Shown here piece after piece: positions 33,811-46,439 of a stretch of DNA of 64,000 nt (within the stretch, counting starts at the first letter, position 1; every line of letters begins with the position of its first letter). The notes under the pieces were generated by a model. The model had not been told where the DNA came from and did no database searches. It saw only the letters and a program-made list of their open reading frames with translations. This DNA comes from Welwitschia mirabilis (Eukaryota; Gnetophyta; Gnetopsida; Welwitschiales). The stretch lies in assembly GCA_051453625.1 (NCBI GenBank), contig JBOZIK010000001.1, positions 115,207,108 to 115,271,107 on the forward strand, written 5' to 3'. A program made the translations under genes and the position numbers.

Positions 33811-34399
33811 AAAATTGATAGAATAAGCTAGTGGTAATTCTTATGTATTGCATTTATTTACAAGGAGTAGGATGTCCTAGTCAGAAATTCCACAGTAGGA
33901 AGGGAGAAATGTCATCTTGTAAAATTATGCAAGAAATCTTTAGTATTATAACACAACCATAAAGATGAGTGAGATTTACATCCATGAAGCCTTTCATAAC
34001 TAGTTATTAATTATAATTATAAATATTTATTAAGTGTGTCATCATAGAAATAGGGTGATCTTCTTGTTATAAAGTTGAAAGCAATAAAAGATATAACCTC
34101 AAAGAAGAAATATACAAAACATATGAAATAGTTGATGAAGAGAACGATGTCAAGTAAAGGATAATTGACTTGGTGCTTTGGAAAAATTATTAAAATGATC
34201 ATGCTAATAAGTCATATAAAAAGTTGCATTTATGTCAAGAATCCACATCTCATCATGAGGAACATGCTCTATTATACTAATAAAGTCAAAGTTTTTAAAG
34301 ACTACATTAAATTCAAAATAATTAGTATCATCAAAGAAATTATATTTTTAGTGATTGCATTTACCACATGTGTATATTTTATCTTATCCGAAGGAATCC

Positions 34400-35300
34400 C
34401 ATAAAAGTTGATGATATGATCCTATCTTTTACTTATCGAGTAATAACACTTATTCTTCTTAGAAGTGGCAATATTCTGAATTTGCTTCTTTTGCTAACTT
34501 TGATTTGGCTTCTTATTTTACTATTTTTATGGAGCTTCATCCTTATCATGATGTATTTATTATTGTAAATGGGATTTACTAGTAGACTATTTATTTTAAT
34601 AAGGAGGATCATGAGAATGAGAAACTTTAAATGTGGAATCAAAGAAAGAAGATCCTAAGATATTAAACTAAGATTTACCAAAACTAAGATCCTTATTAAG
34701 CATATTAAAGGCTATATTATTCAATTGCTTAATGCCAGGTAGTGATATAACATAGCTATGGAAAGAGAATTCTTTTAAATAATAGTTGATTAAGTTGATA
34801 AAATAAATGCAAGCTTATTTTTATGAGTAAATATCTATTGTATTTACCTTAATGTCTTACATCTTCACAAATAATTTTCCCATCTTACCCTTTACATAAT
34901 TTGAATTATTCATTAAAGTTATAAGATTAAGTATCTCTAGATCATTCTTTGAGTAAGATGAGTTCTGCAAGGTGTAGAAGTTGATATATCTTTTTCGATT
35001 CCTATCAACCTTCTTATGTTAATAAGAAATATATTTCTATATAATCTCTACTAATTTAATATCATCATCTTATTAAGTAGATTCTTTAGCTTGATCATGA
35101 ATAGATATATAATCATGTACCCAAAAATCATTCTCTTATCATAAATCTACATGGTTCATATAAAATTCACATGCAAAGCCTTCCACAATTGATTATCTTA
35201 AAGAGCTATTCTAATGTAGGTAATGATTCCAATGATGAGTACAAGTATAAGTAACCTTTGAAAGTTACCCTTCACAGATGATAAAGAAAATGCCATGGTG
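34400..35300 (-). pseudogene. Probable Ty1/copia gag remnant, unit 1
   Basis: It lies upstream of the integrase on the same strand. Fragments such as YVISLPGIKQLNNIAFNML resemble the SLP-x-YD region of copia gag, and KKNKCYYS near 34460 could be the start of a zinc knuckle. Frames are broken and the call rests mainly on position. Confidence 0.35.
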
Positions 35301-36424
35301 GAAAGAGGATGAGAATAAAAAGAGAATAAACAAGCTATGAGATAAATTCTTAAATCAGAAGAACCTTACTCACATCCATAACTAAAGCAATATATCCATC
35401 ATATAAAGCAATTCAAACCCTAAAAGAAATTGAAGATAAAGATATAGTATAGGCACACTGAGAGGGATCTTTCTCTCATCCATAATTTTAAGTAATTTAT
35501 TCAAGTTATAATGCAACTAAAACAAAGAGATAAAGTATTACAATAGAGAGGTGTAGTTATAATAAAAGGGAATTAGGCCCATAAATCAAGTGATCTATTT
35601 AACTAGAAAGTATGATAATAAATAAATCCCTCATAATGAGCAAAAATTATGTGCATAAGTAAGAAAACAAAGTTACTTTCTTAAAATTTCTTAATGTGAG
35701 TAAGTTAACATTAAATGAGGGGATCTAGATTTATTCCTAAATAATGCAAATGTTAAAAGTGGTCAATTTTAAAGTATACTCTTAAATATAATTAATAATC
35801 ATAACCTTTCTAGGGGTGGTACTAAAGGGAATAAAATGACAAAGTATAAGTCATATTGGTTGGGCTTTTGAGTTGTCAACTAGTTTTGGTTACCTCATCT
35901 ATATACCTCTCTTAAGAGAAAGTACCTTGTAATGTTGATGACTTAGTTATATCTTAAACTTAGTAAATTTTAAAATTTTTATTAAACTTATGTCCCTTGA
36001 TGATGAAATCCAAGTGAATACTATCAATTTAACTTCATGCTTCATCCAATATGCCCTTAGTTACCAAGTTGTACATGGGAATTCAAACCTCAAGGCATCC
36101 AAAATACTTTCAATTGAGAGAAACATGACTTTCTGTGTGGCCTAAACTTCATAGTTATGATAGTTGAGACTATATAATAAGCTTCAAAAGACAATTTAAA
36201 GATCAACATGGATCTATGGCTATGTAAAACTTCATGTACCCACCACTAATAAAGACATATCATAAGTAAAATCAATAGGTGTTTATCATAAAAACTAATT
36301 TTTCTTTTTAAAGCCTTAATCACAATTAAACTTAAAATTATTAAGTGTGTGAGAAAAGAAAATAAAAATAAGAGAAAGACACAACAAAAAACATGAGAAA
36401 GAGATAAAATACATAAAATTTATA

Positions 36425-36800
36425 TTGTTAAGTTGAATTAATCTTGCTTAACATCCCTACTCAACTTGATCTGTTCAAATCATAAGAAAAACTAAGTGAA
36501 AGAAAATCAAGTCAAGGGATCTTTCTTCACATCCCAACTTAATTTGATAAGATATATTTCACTTATAAAACTTAAAAATGCTAAAGTCTCAAGGGAAAAA
36601 AATAAAGAAAGAGAAAATAGGAGTTCAACAACTATGAAAAAGAAAGTACAATAATTAAATCAAGGGATCCTTCTCAACATCGCAACTTGATTTGATAATA
36701 AAAGATGAATATTTGGTTACAAAACCTAAAAACTCAAAAAAGGACTAAAAATACTTAATAATAAAGAAACTTATAAAACTATGCATGTGTACATAACAAG
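36425..36800 (+). repeat. Three-copy imperfect tandem repeat, unit 1
   Basis: A unit of roughly 115-135 bp beginning near CTTNCTCAACATCCCAACTT and continuing with GATTTGATAA and CTTATAAAACTTAAAAA occurs three times (starts near 36443, 36520 and 36668). The same three copies are at about 57845-58175 in unit 2, so the array predates the large duplication. Confidence 0.5.
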
Positions 36801-38054
36801 AGCAAAATATAAACAATTCCTATCTTAACTATATATGTGTTAAAGTGAATAATGACTAAGTAATGGCTTAGTAAACATGCATGTGCATAAAAATCAAAAA
36901 CAAACTTGTTAAAAGTGGACAATTTCACATGTGAATGAAATAAAGATTTGAGTAGAAATTAAATAATAGATAAGATTTTTTAAACAAGATAAATTTAAAT
37001 AGATGGTAATAGAAATAAACACACACACACGCATACAAACATGCGACTACATCATGGTGATCAAGGTTTCATAAATAAAGCAAATGGTAATGAGACTACC
37101 AACACCGATTTTAACACAAGTCATATCACATGATTACTAGCATGTACACTGTACGATCATTAATGATAATGCAATACTCCATAATCTTGAGACTAAATGT
37201 AGAGCTTCTAAACTAGTGCTTTGTCCATCACATGTTTACATAAATTAGATTTAAAATTTTATTCACTTTTTATTTTAAATAAGTTATACCAAGGCTATAG
37301 GGAGATTCTTACATAGAAATGAAAAAACATAGAGGTCATAGCATCAGGCTAGGCTTTATTACATGTCATAAAATGAAAGATAGTACTACATGACACATGA
37401 CACTACATTACAAAATAAACACTATGGAAGAATGTTCTGAGCATTAACAAGAAGTGCAATGAGAGAAGTTGCATCCTCGATGGACACCAAGTGGTTTTGA
37501 ACCACTAGTGGCAAGAACATGGGTAATATCAGATGGCAGGCTAGAAATGGCTATCAAGGAAAGAAATAGTGAGAATAATATGAGCTAAGGTAAAAAATTC
37601 AAGGGGAATAAATTATCTAGAAGAAACATGATTTCACTTTTTAGTTTATATCCTTCAAAGAAAAAATAATGGTAGAAATAATAGGTCAAACACAAAGAGG
37701 GTTGTAGATTTAGTAGTTTGAAATAACTCTTAAGCCACATCATCTACTATATAATAGCTTTTAAAGCTAGTTAAATCTACTATTGTACAATCTAAGACAC
37801 ACTCATCACTCACTCTATTATAGTTTTCACTTTAAATAATAGAAGGAAAATGCCAGGAAGGTTAATACTTGTAAAAAATACCAAATGCATACTAGGATTT
37901 AAAATGTATGTCAAGTGGACATGAGCCACCATTAAAAGGACAAGGCAGTAGGTGTAATAAGTCACATAGGTGCATAAGTTATGTGTTAATATAGGTTCAC
38001 ACATACATAAATAAAATGAAAAAACTTTTTAAAAACTTTTAAAACATAAAATTA

Positions 38055-38314
38055 GGGCAAGGACCTTAACTCACTGGTTAAGTCCAATAAGTAAATTCAT
38101 TATGGTCAGGAGTTCAAATTTCCATAGGAACCAAAGGATTTATGATTAGACCTAATCATAAATAACCATGGTAGTATCCTAGTTTTCTCATATTAACTAG
38201 GTTATTATCTCTTCTTAGTATTAGCTAGGTGTAAAATGAGGTTCTTATCTCATTTTCATGGATAGTGTGTAAGACCCATGATAAAGACACTAAAAATGAC
38301 CATATCTAATTAAA
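38055..38314 (+). mobile_element. tRNA-derived SINE
   Basis: Starts GGGCAAGGACCTTAACTCAC and contains an RNA polymerase III A-box-like TTAACTCACTGGTTAAG (38066-38082) and, about 30 bases on, a B-box-like GGAGTTCAAATTTCC. AAAATTA flanks it on both sides (38048-38054 and 38315-38321), a plausible target duplication. Unit 2 lacks the insertion at the matching site near 59480. It is a plant SINE of unknown family. Confidence 0.65.
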
Positions 38315-38353
38315 AAAATTAAATAAGGCTAAAAACAGGTCAAGAAAAAGATC

Positions 38354-38355
<2 letters not shown>

Positions 38356-38427
<72 letters not shown>

Positions 38428-38946
38428 NNNNNNNNNNNNNNNNNNNNNNNNNNNNNNNNNNNNNNNNNNNNNNNNNNNNNNNNNNNNNNNNNNNNNNNNN
38501 NNNNNNNNNNNNNNNNNNNNNNNNNNNNNNNNNNNNNNNNNNNNNNNNNNNNNNNNNNNNNNNNNNNNNNNNNNNNNNNNNNNNNNNNNNNNNNNNNNNN
38601 NNNNNNNNNNNNNNNNNNNNNNNNNNNNNNNNNNNNNNNNNNNNNNNNNNNNNNNNNNNNNNNNNNNNNNNNNNNNNNNNNNNNNNNNNNNNNNNNNNNN
38701 NNNNNNNNNNNNNNNNNNNNNNNNNNNNNNNNNNNNNNNNNNNNNNNNNNNNNNNNNNNNNNNNNNNNNNNNNNNNNNNNNNNNNNNNNNNNNNNNNNNN
38801 NNNNNNNNNNNNNNNNNNNNNNNNNNNNNNNNNNNNNNNNNNNNNNNNNNNNNNNNNNNNNNNNNNNNNNNNNNNNNNNNNNNNNNNNNNNNNNNNNNNN
38901 NNNNNNNNNNNNNNNNAGAGAGAGAGAGAGAGAGCAAGAGCGTGAA

Positions 38947-38983
<37 letters not shown>
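38356..38983 (+). repeat. (GA)n microsatellite
   Basis: Uninterrupted GA dinucleotides to 38427, 489 N, then GA with few interruptions (CAAGAGCGTGAAA) to 38983. The corresponding place in unit 2 (about 59500-59535) has only a short purine-rich AAGAGAAAAAGGAAAAAAAG. The arginine-glutamate and serine-leucine frames here are repeat artefacts. Confidence 0.95.
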
Positions 38984-38988
<5 letters not shown>

Positions 38989-39066
38989 GATGCCAAGTAG
39001 AGATCAACATTATAAGAGGGCTAAGAATCCATAAGATGCCAAGTAGAGGTCTACATTATAAGAAGA
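38984..39066 (+). repeat. 46 bp tandem duplication beside the GA tract
   Basis: CATAAGATGCCAAGTAGAG starts at 38984 and again at 39030, with the following bases also repeated. Unit 2 has a single copy near 59557, so the duplication is private to unit 1. Confidence 0.7.
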
Positions 39067-39108
39067 GCCTTAAGAGTGGCTAAAAAACTCCAAGGAATTA
39101 TCCAAAAA

Positions 39109-39118
39109 TCTGATACCA
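39109..39118 (-). other. Primer-binding site, tRNA-Met type, unit 1 copia
   Basis: The minus strand reads TGGTATCAGA, two bases from the LTR start at 39121. The unit 2 equivalent at 59645-59654 has one change (TGGCATCAGA). Confidence 0.7.
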
Positions 39119-39330
39119 CTTATTATGAATCAAATGAGAAAAAACATAAACAATATTTTTTCCAAAATGTAATTTTATTTTACCATCTCTTATTACACTG
39201 AAGAGATTTCTTCTAAAGGAAAGTATACCATTAGGATTTTACTAAGGTTTTTATGCTTCCTTATGCATGTAACCATGGTGTGCATTATAAACCTTTGCAA
39301 ATAGTTCCTTTAATATACTAATTTTGAATA

Positions 39331-41845
39331 TATTTGGTAAAGATAATGATAAAAAATATTAGCTACTATGATAAATATATAAGGTAAAGATGAATCAATC
39401 TCAATTACATAGCAACGCAAGCATTAACATCTTAAAATGTCACCAAATCATATAAAGGAAGCACTTAGTTAAAATCTAGTTTTTCCCTTAATGAGAAGCA
39501 TATCTTAATTAATACCTTTATCCACTAAAGACTCTCTCAAGTAGTAAATATATTACTTAAAATGTATTAAATAACAAAGATAATTTACTAATTTAAAATA
39601 ATGTCTGGATGAATATGCTCAAGTTTTAAAGATAAATACTTAGCTTATACTTATAAATAACATTTAAAAATGTAATAAGACATCAGTTACCAATCTGTAC
39701 TAAATATTCTAGTTTAAAAATTATGAAAATAATTCTTTTATTTAACTAAAATATAAATAGTTGATTTGAATTACTTACAAATAAATAAAAAGGTTTTATC
39801 TAATAAGATCCTAATTACATTTAAAGAATTTAAGTAGCAAACCATCATGCCTTGGTGCCTTACAATTCTTCATACAAAAGCAAATTATTCTTAATTCATT
39901 AGTTGTGATGTATATATTTAATATATGAGACATAACAAAATGAAATAGATGAGGATTTGACCATGTATTCTTTGTAAAATGAGTAAATTCATTGGTTTAA
40001 CTTAGAATAATTATTAAAAATCCTATCTATAATAAGAAAATAACTAAGCATGATCAGTAATAATATATCCATTGAGGGATAAAATACCTCTTTCTCTAAT
40101 CTTCATTAAAAAAGTAATGTTAATAACCTTTATGCAAGCATAAGAGAATGAATAGAAAATTTTCCATAGGTAATCAACTAATTCAAAATATTCCTCATTA
40201 CTCTATAGCTAATATTTTTCACTTTACATAAATCCTTTCCATCTTCTCCAACTTGCTCCACTATTAATATTTGGAACAACTCTAATTTACCTTCTACTCA
40301 GTGATAAGTTCACTAAGAAAGAATCTTGATGACTAATTATAGAGGTAAAGAAATAGGTATAATTACTATTAGCTACTCTTTACTTAAAGATCTCTTTAAA
40401 TCCACTTTTAAGAATTATGCATTGCACTTTATTTTAAATTAGATTCTTGGTTTTATTTTTATGACATATGCATATCCTCATGCAACTACAAAATATTTTT
40501 ATGCATAAAAATATTGATGTTGTTTTTCCATTTTTAATGCTTGCACTATTTTTTTACTAAGCCTAGATCTTCTCTCATGATTGAGAAAATTTTATCTATT
40601 AAAGATTTTAGGAATAAACTATGAATTTTGTCACTTGTGCATGAAAATCACATTTTTATGTTAATGAATATACATATGAGTACATTCCATCTTCTAATAA
40701 TTTTCTAATTAGTAAAGAAAGATATTATTTCAAAGGTTGGCAATATTATTTATGATATTTCCCCTTCAAGTAAGGGTTTTAAATCTTAGTAGAAATGCTA
40801 CTTTATGGAAGTTGAGCTTTTTGTGAAAAAGAATTTTTTAGCTTTGCATGCTAGTGTACACATTTTTAGCAAACAGATTGAGTACTTTAATTTACCAAAC
40901 TTGTGTAGCTATTATCAACATAAAGACCATCTTATTTTTATTTACCAGTTTTTAGCTCACAAGAAAGAATGAGATAACATTCTTTAGAGTGTTTACTTCT
41001 TACTACAATTTTTTAATCTTCTCAAGCCACCTTTATCTTTGGAAAATATAATGTAGCTACCTTTACTCCTTTTATTTTACATTTCAAAAAGATGAAGTAA
41101 ATTCAATAATAATATATTTTATTAAAGTTGTTTGAATCCTATTACTTATGTTTCCCATATTATGACTTCTATTCATGCTTCTAAGCCTTTTATCTAATCC
41201 ACTATTATTACAAGAGATTATACTACTTTAGGAAAAGGATTTAACATATTTTAATGTCAAGTTCTAATTATCCACTATAACATATGAAATATTTTCAATA
41301 TCTCTCTGATACCATAGAAGTTGATAACCTCAACAGTGATTTTTATAGGAATGGCACATATAAAACCCATATCAATAAGTCATGAATATTTTATCATGAA
41401 ATATCTAAGCTCTAAGAAAGAGGCTTTGTCATAAAATAATTGGAGATTTCCTCTCTAGCTTAAGCACTCATTTTAATCTTTTAGTACTTCAAAAGATTAA
41501 TATCTCTTTTATAGGGATTTTACTTTTAGCATGCTATTTTCTTCCTTAATTAACTATCCTTGTAATCACGATGATGACAAATGTAATAATAATCTTATTT
41601 TTTAATCTTTTTAAAAAGATAAATTAATTTAATCTATTTTGAAATCTACTCACCAAAATTCTAAGGCCATTTTATCCCTTTTTCATGATCAGTTTAGGAT
41701 TTACTATCCCTATGCTCTTAATAACGAAGATGACCATTGTCAAATTATGATAAGAAGTTTTTGTTATTCTTTATTTAGTTGCTTAGATCATTATGGAAAA
41801 TTTTAATATGTTAAAAATTAATTTATGATAAAATTTATAACCTTT
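39331..41845. other. Unit 1 tail: retroelement debris, one further primer-binding-like site
   Basis: AT-rich with no long frame. At 41303-41314 the minus strand reads TGGTATCAGAGA, 11 of 12 bases of the tRNA-Met primer-binding site, suggesting another minus-strand retroelement whose LTR would start near 41320. Unit 2 has a degraded form at about 61912-61923. The minus strand near 40920 encodes LYVDNSY, which faintly recalls the YVDD box of reverse transcriptase, but the context does not support it. Confidence 0.4.
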
Positions 41846-43759
41846 AGTTTTTGTTATTCTTCATAATCTTTAGACATGGGGACATGCATACACATCTTCT
41901 AAGATAATCTTTAAAATAAGATGTCATTATACCATAATGTAATGTTATAATATATAGCAACTTTATTCAAGAAAATACCATTACAAGATGGGTATGTAGT
42001 ATACTAGTTATAAGATAGACCTCTAGATTTTCTTGTAAATCAAAATCTAGTTCTAAGTGCTAAAATATCAAATAGTAATATAAATAAAAGTATAAATTTA
42101 TTAAAGAGTTTACCTAGGTTCTTGTTTAAGAAAATATTACTAATGAAGATGATAAATCTAAGGATTAGAATAGAGAAGGATGTATAATAACCTTGATTAG
42201 GTTCTTGATTTAAGCATATTATTTTATTTAGTGCTTTATTAATACTAGTTCTTAAAGAAATTAAATTGTCATATAAGAAAAATCTATTTTCTTGAGGTAA
42301 CTCATCAAAGTAGTTGCCATACTATTCAAAGAAAAGGAAAGGTAATCCTTATAATAATGATAAAATGACAAAAAATGCAATCCAAAGCATTGAGAACTTT
42401 CATGTTTGATCCATATTTCAATGCATAAGAAGTTCAATTAGAGTTCATGTAAAAAGTCAAAGCCACTTTGAAAATTTTATTATACCAAGTAAAACAATGT
42501 AATTATACTTATGATTATTTTTCTAACATTGTTTCTAGCATAGTTTTCATAATTTTTCACTAAAAATCCCATGATATATAATAAAGTTATGAAATGATTT
42601 GTTGAAACTAAAAATCAAGAAATTATATAGAAGCTACTATGGTCATGGATTAGAGATTTAAATGAAAATAAAATTATAAGAGGCAATAATCTTTTGAAGT
42701 AATATAAGTGCAAAAAGTCTAAGAAACTTGGCACTATACTTATGGACTTAAGATGAAAAAGATAAAAGAAGCAAGTACAATGCTTCTAGAGTAGCAAAAC
42801 CAATAGTTAAAGAAGATTTTGAGAAGACTAAAAAGGAAATAAAAGAATCTTGCCTAAAATTTGATGAAGATTTTGAAAAATATAAAACAAAGGAATAAAT
42901 TACATACATTTAGAATAAAGAGGACTACTAACAATAAAAGTGATAATAACACACTCTAATATCAACTTAACAAAGCATAATTCTAGTTTTCTTAGCTTAA
43001 AGAAGAGATCAATTAGATTTTTAAGAGAAAGATGAAAACTTCAAAGTACTTAATCAGGCATAAAGAACCATTAAAACTATTCATGTTTAAATTAAAAACT
43101 TATGTTGAGATTAACTCCTAGAACAAGTAAAACCTTCTAAGTATATGTATCTTAGAGAACCTAAAGAGATTGTTAAAAAACATGATGAACTAGCTAAACT
43201 AGTTAGTTAAGAAACTACTGACATATTGGATCTCAAATACATGATGCAATAACTACTAAGACTAATGACGTAAAATTTTATTATATGAAATGAAAATTTT
43301 CTCTATGTTTTTACCATCTAAAAATGTAGTTCTTTTAAAGTAATTAAAATAAAAATTTGTAATATATATTTATGTTCATATTAAACATAATACGCCATCT
43401 TCGAAAAAGGGAAACAACATTGATTACTAAGGAAATTATTTTCTAGGTTAAATAAAAGAAATTAAAGCTAAATTATTAAACTAAGGTTAAGTAATAAAAA
43501 TGGTTACCCATTAAAATAATACCTTAACATAAAAGAAGATACTTAAAGAACTAGAAGTGATGAAGTTTTTAAAACATTTCTATCTTACTAATTCTTAAAA
43601 TAAAAATAGAAAAAAATAATTTTAAAAGTAATAAACCAATTATAATAAAGGAAAATTAAATCAAAACAAGATAAATCAAAATATGAATACAAAACCAATT
43701 CAGATGAATTCAAAAATAAAGATAAAATACAAAAGAGGAAACCAAGTTAAAATTAAAGA

Positions 43760-44190
43760 AGAGTGTTATCAAATTAAAATAATTAGTATAACAATTATTA
43801 ATTTGGTTAATGAAGCATAAAATAACATGTTTTATTTCATATCTAATGGGTACACCTTTCACATTATAAAAAATACAATATAAAGACAAAGATCATTCAT
43901 TCAATTAATATCAATTCAACCAATTGATTTAAGTAAAGGAATTTTGATGAAACACTTGAAGTTACACACATATAAATTAAAGAGTTCGATAGATGATTCA
44001 CTCATGAGTTACTTATTAATTATTAAATCCTTTAATTATTTATATCAAATACTTAATATATTATAAAGTTTAATTTATCCTTTTTACTTTCTATTTCTAC
44101 TACTCGTGTAATAACCTGAAGCTTTAGTTTTTTACCTAAACATTTTATAAAAACTTTCTATAACTAATTTTAGCATAACATTATAGCATT
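43760..44190 (+). repeat. LTR-like segment in unit 2, inverted relative to 45535-45960
   Basis: Counterpart of 28250-28702. Shares AATAACATGTTTTATTT, ATTCAATTAATATCAATTCA and TTAATATATTATAAAGTTTA. Confidence 0.5.
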
Positions 44191-45534
44191 ATTATTATTT
44201 TTTTTTACTTACACATACAAAAATTCCTAATATGGTAAAGTTAAGCTTGGTACAAAATGTATTTATTCTACCACTTGAATTATGTAATTTAACACCTTAA
44301 TTGGTTTAAAAATTCTAAGTCATATTCTTATTAATTATCATTGCTAATTGACCTAATACTAGTTTCAATAACATAATGGCATATAAAGTGATAGAGGAGG
44401 GGAAATAAGAAAAATAATAAGTATAACCAGATTACATGATAAATTCAAGAAAAATTTAAAGCATAGACACACAGAGTTATAAAACTTCTTTAGTATTAAG
44501 AAGGTAAAGAATGAGTCTGACTATTTAAAGTCTTATACATTAGTTATGGACTTGTTACATGGGATTTTAAAATAAGTTTATAAATTTGATTTAATTTTGT
44601 CTAAACTTGATCTAATAATTTATTTATTACTAAATCATGTAAAGTATGCTATGTTGATTATGTAAACTATACTTCATTAATACACATGTATATTACTTAT
44701 TGAAGAATATATATATATAAGATGACATTAGTAGTATTTTATTAATAATGTTTTAGAAAGTGAGGTGGAGTAAACAAGGTCTACATATTTTTCCCTTAGG
44801 AAAATATTAATTTTTATTTTGTTTTAATCTATGAAATAACATTTTTATCACTAAAAAATTTACCTTTGTTGAACAATAAAATTGTCTTAACTATGATATT
44901 GACTTTTCAATTTTATGGCTTTATTCCTGAGTGTTTTAAAAAATATTTGTAAAGCACATCTAACATGTGAGATTTGTGCATCCTATCAATTTTAGTTTTA
45001 ATGATTTATTATTCCACAATATAAGAATGCTCTTTTTTGATTATCATATGGAGTTAGTTATTATTTTTTTGATGCTTCATGATATTTGGGTGTTTATAGC
45101 TAGAAAAACCTTTCTTCATCATATTTATATTCATTTTAGGATTCCTAATTTGTTACTTTAGTTTTATTAACTTAAATTAAAGGGCATTAATCTTTAGCAG
45201 GGTCACCTTTTAATTTTATTAAATTAATAATCATAAAATATTGTAAAAAATAACTTATTTTGGGTGGATTACTTCACCTCTATAACTCTTGAAATCTTAA
45301 CATTGGATACAAATGATCTCAGGTTTTTCTTATTATAACCTCTTAAGATATGATGAATCGTTATGATATCAATTCAAATCATAACTAAAGTTTCTTGCCA
45401 TTAGTTAATAAAATAAAAAAAATATTTTACTTTATTAAGTAGTTAAAACTACCTATTATAACTCTTAATTTGGAGTTTCATTAATAAACTTCACTTGTGT
45501 TACCTCTTGAATCAAACCATTTGTTCTCATATGT

Positions 45535-45960
45535 TGTTAGAACTTGGAATAGATATACTTTGATAATAAATTTTATATCAAGATAGACGTCTAATTATTT
45601 CATGAGTGGAAGAAAGGGAAAAAAAAAGAATTATACTTTTAATACATTCCAAAATTTACATAATTAATAATTAAATATAAAACATTATTTAAATAATTAT
45701 TTAGGTAGGTAATTCATGGATGAACTAGCTGCTTAAGATTTAAACTTAGGCTTGTGTAAATTCAAGTGTTTTGTTACATTTTATTAGGCTCTAAAATGTT
45801 TCCTCTTATGATCCACGAAATTTATTTAAAATGAATGATCTTCATTTATATAGTATTTTATGAGGTAGGAAGGATTGCATATTTTGGATGTAAACTAAAA
45901 GATGTTATTTTATATTTTCTTAATGAAGTTAATAATTTATTTGAGTTAATTTAATTAACT
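45535..45960 (-). repeat. LTR-like segment in unit 2, minus orientation
   Basis: Counterpart of 30107-30530, starting TGTTAGAACTTGG. The adjoining primer-binding site is more decayed than in unit 1. Confidence 0.5.
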
Positions 45961-46439
45961 TACTAACATTCATATTTAGATGTTTCTTAAAAAGGTCAAA
46001 GCCAAAAAACATGGATAAAACTATTTAATATTCACACTAAGAACACAAAGGATTTGAAAAATTAAAATATTTTAAATATTAAGTAATTGATAGACACTAA
46101 TGGAAAAAATATAATAAGAGATGTTTTATTTTATAAATTAGATGCATTTGTTAGAGATTCTTAAAGATAATAGATTAAAATGCTATAGTTTTTATTTGTT
46201 ACAACCTTATATTATAGTAAGCTATCATTTTGATTAGATCATGAAGGAGTTTGAATGGGATTTAATCCTTGGATAATAAAAGTGCTAATCTGTAATACCC
46301 TAACTTTGATTACTTTAGTTAACCATAATTTTTCTTTTTTTGCCCCTAAGAATTATTAACTAACATGCACAACGAGACCTAGGATCAATCATATTTAGAG
46401 TCTATTAACACTTATAAGATTTAAAATAATTAGAAAACA

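Larger units (their letters stand above)
31933..39330 (-). mobile_element. Degenerate minus-strand Ty1/copia retrotransposon in unit 1
   Basis: The LTR remnants at 31933-32160 and 39121-39330 are direct repeats. Both start (plus strand) T-TT-GAATCAAA and share TTCCAAAA-AATTTTATTT and a later CATTATAA-CCTT. A tRNA-Met primer-binding site lies at 39109-39118. Integrase is readable at 33810-33040, and a region between 35300 and 34400 looks like gag. Reverse transcriptase and RNase H are not found between integrase and the left LTR. The 3.8 kb between primer-binding site and gag is unusually long and may hold other insertions. An orthologous copy lies in unit 2 (53219-59860). Confidence 0.6.
21590..41845 (+). 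repeat. Tandem duplication, unit 1
   Basis: Collinear with 41865-62450 along its whole length apart from private insertions. Anchor pairs: 21610-21770 with 41880-42030; 22400-22490 with 42700-42780; 27220-28700 with 42790-44180; 29600 with 45050; 31000-35300 with 52250-56700; 36470 with 57870; 37040 with 58420; 39000-41780 with 59540-62400. Identity looks near 80% by eye. Removing the Sirevirus (4.7 kb), the SINE and the GA tract leaves about 14.7-15 kb, the same as unit 2 without its own insertion. Confidence 0.85.

Noticed and set aside
34017-34642. Several 60-80 codon frames on both strands
   Set aside because: They overlap each other on opposite strands, are dominated by Ile and Leu codons typical of AT-rich DNA, and lie within the decayed copia element.
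38055-38130. A functional tRNA gene
   Set aside because: A-box and B-box are present, but no cloverleaf with a paired acceptor stem can be drawn, and the 3' part is unrelated. A SINE head fits better.
38306-39034. Long frames of Ser-Leu or Arg-Glu repeats
   Set aside because: They are six-frame translations of the GA microsatellite and its N gap.
40880-40930. Reverse transcriptase YVDD box on the minus strand (LYVDNSY)
   Set aside because: The second Asp is missing and neighbouring translation shows none of the flanking reverse-transcriptase blocks. The unit 2 counterpart does not keep it.
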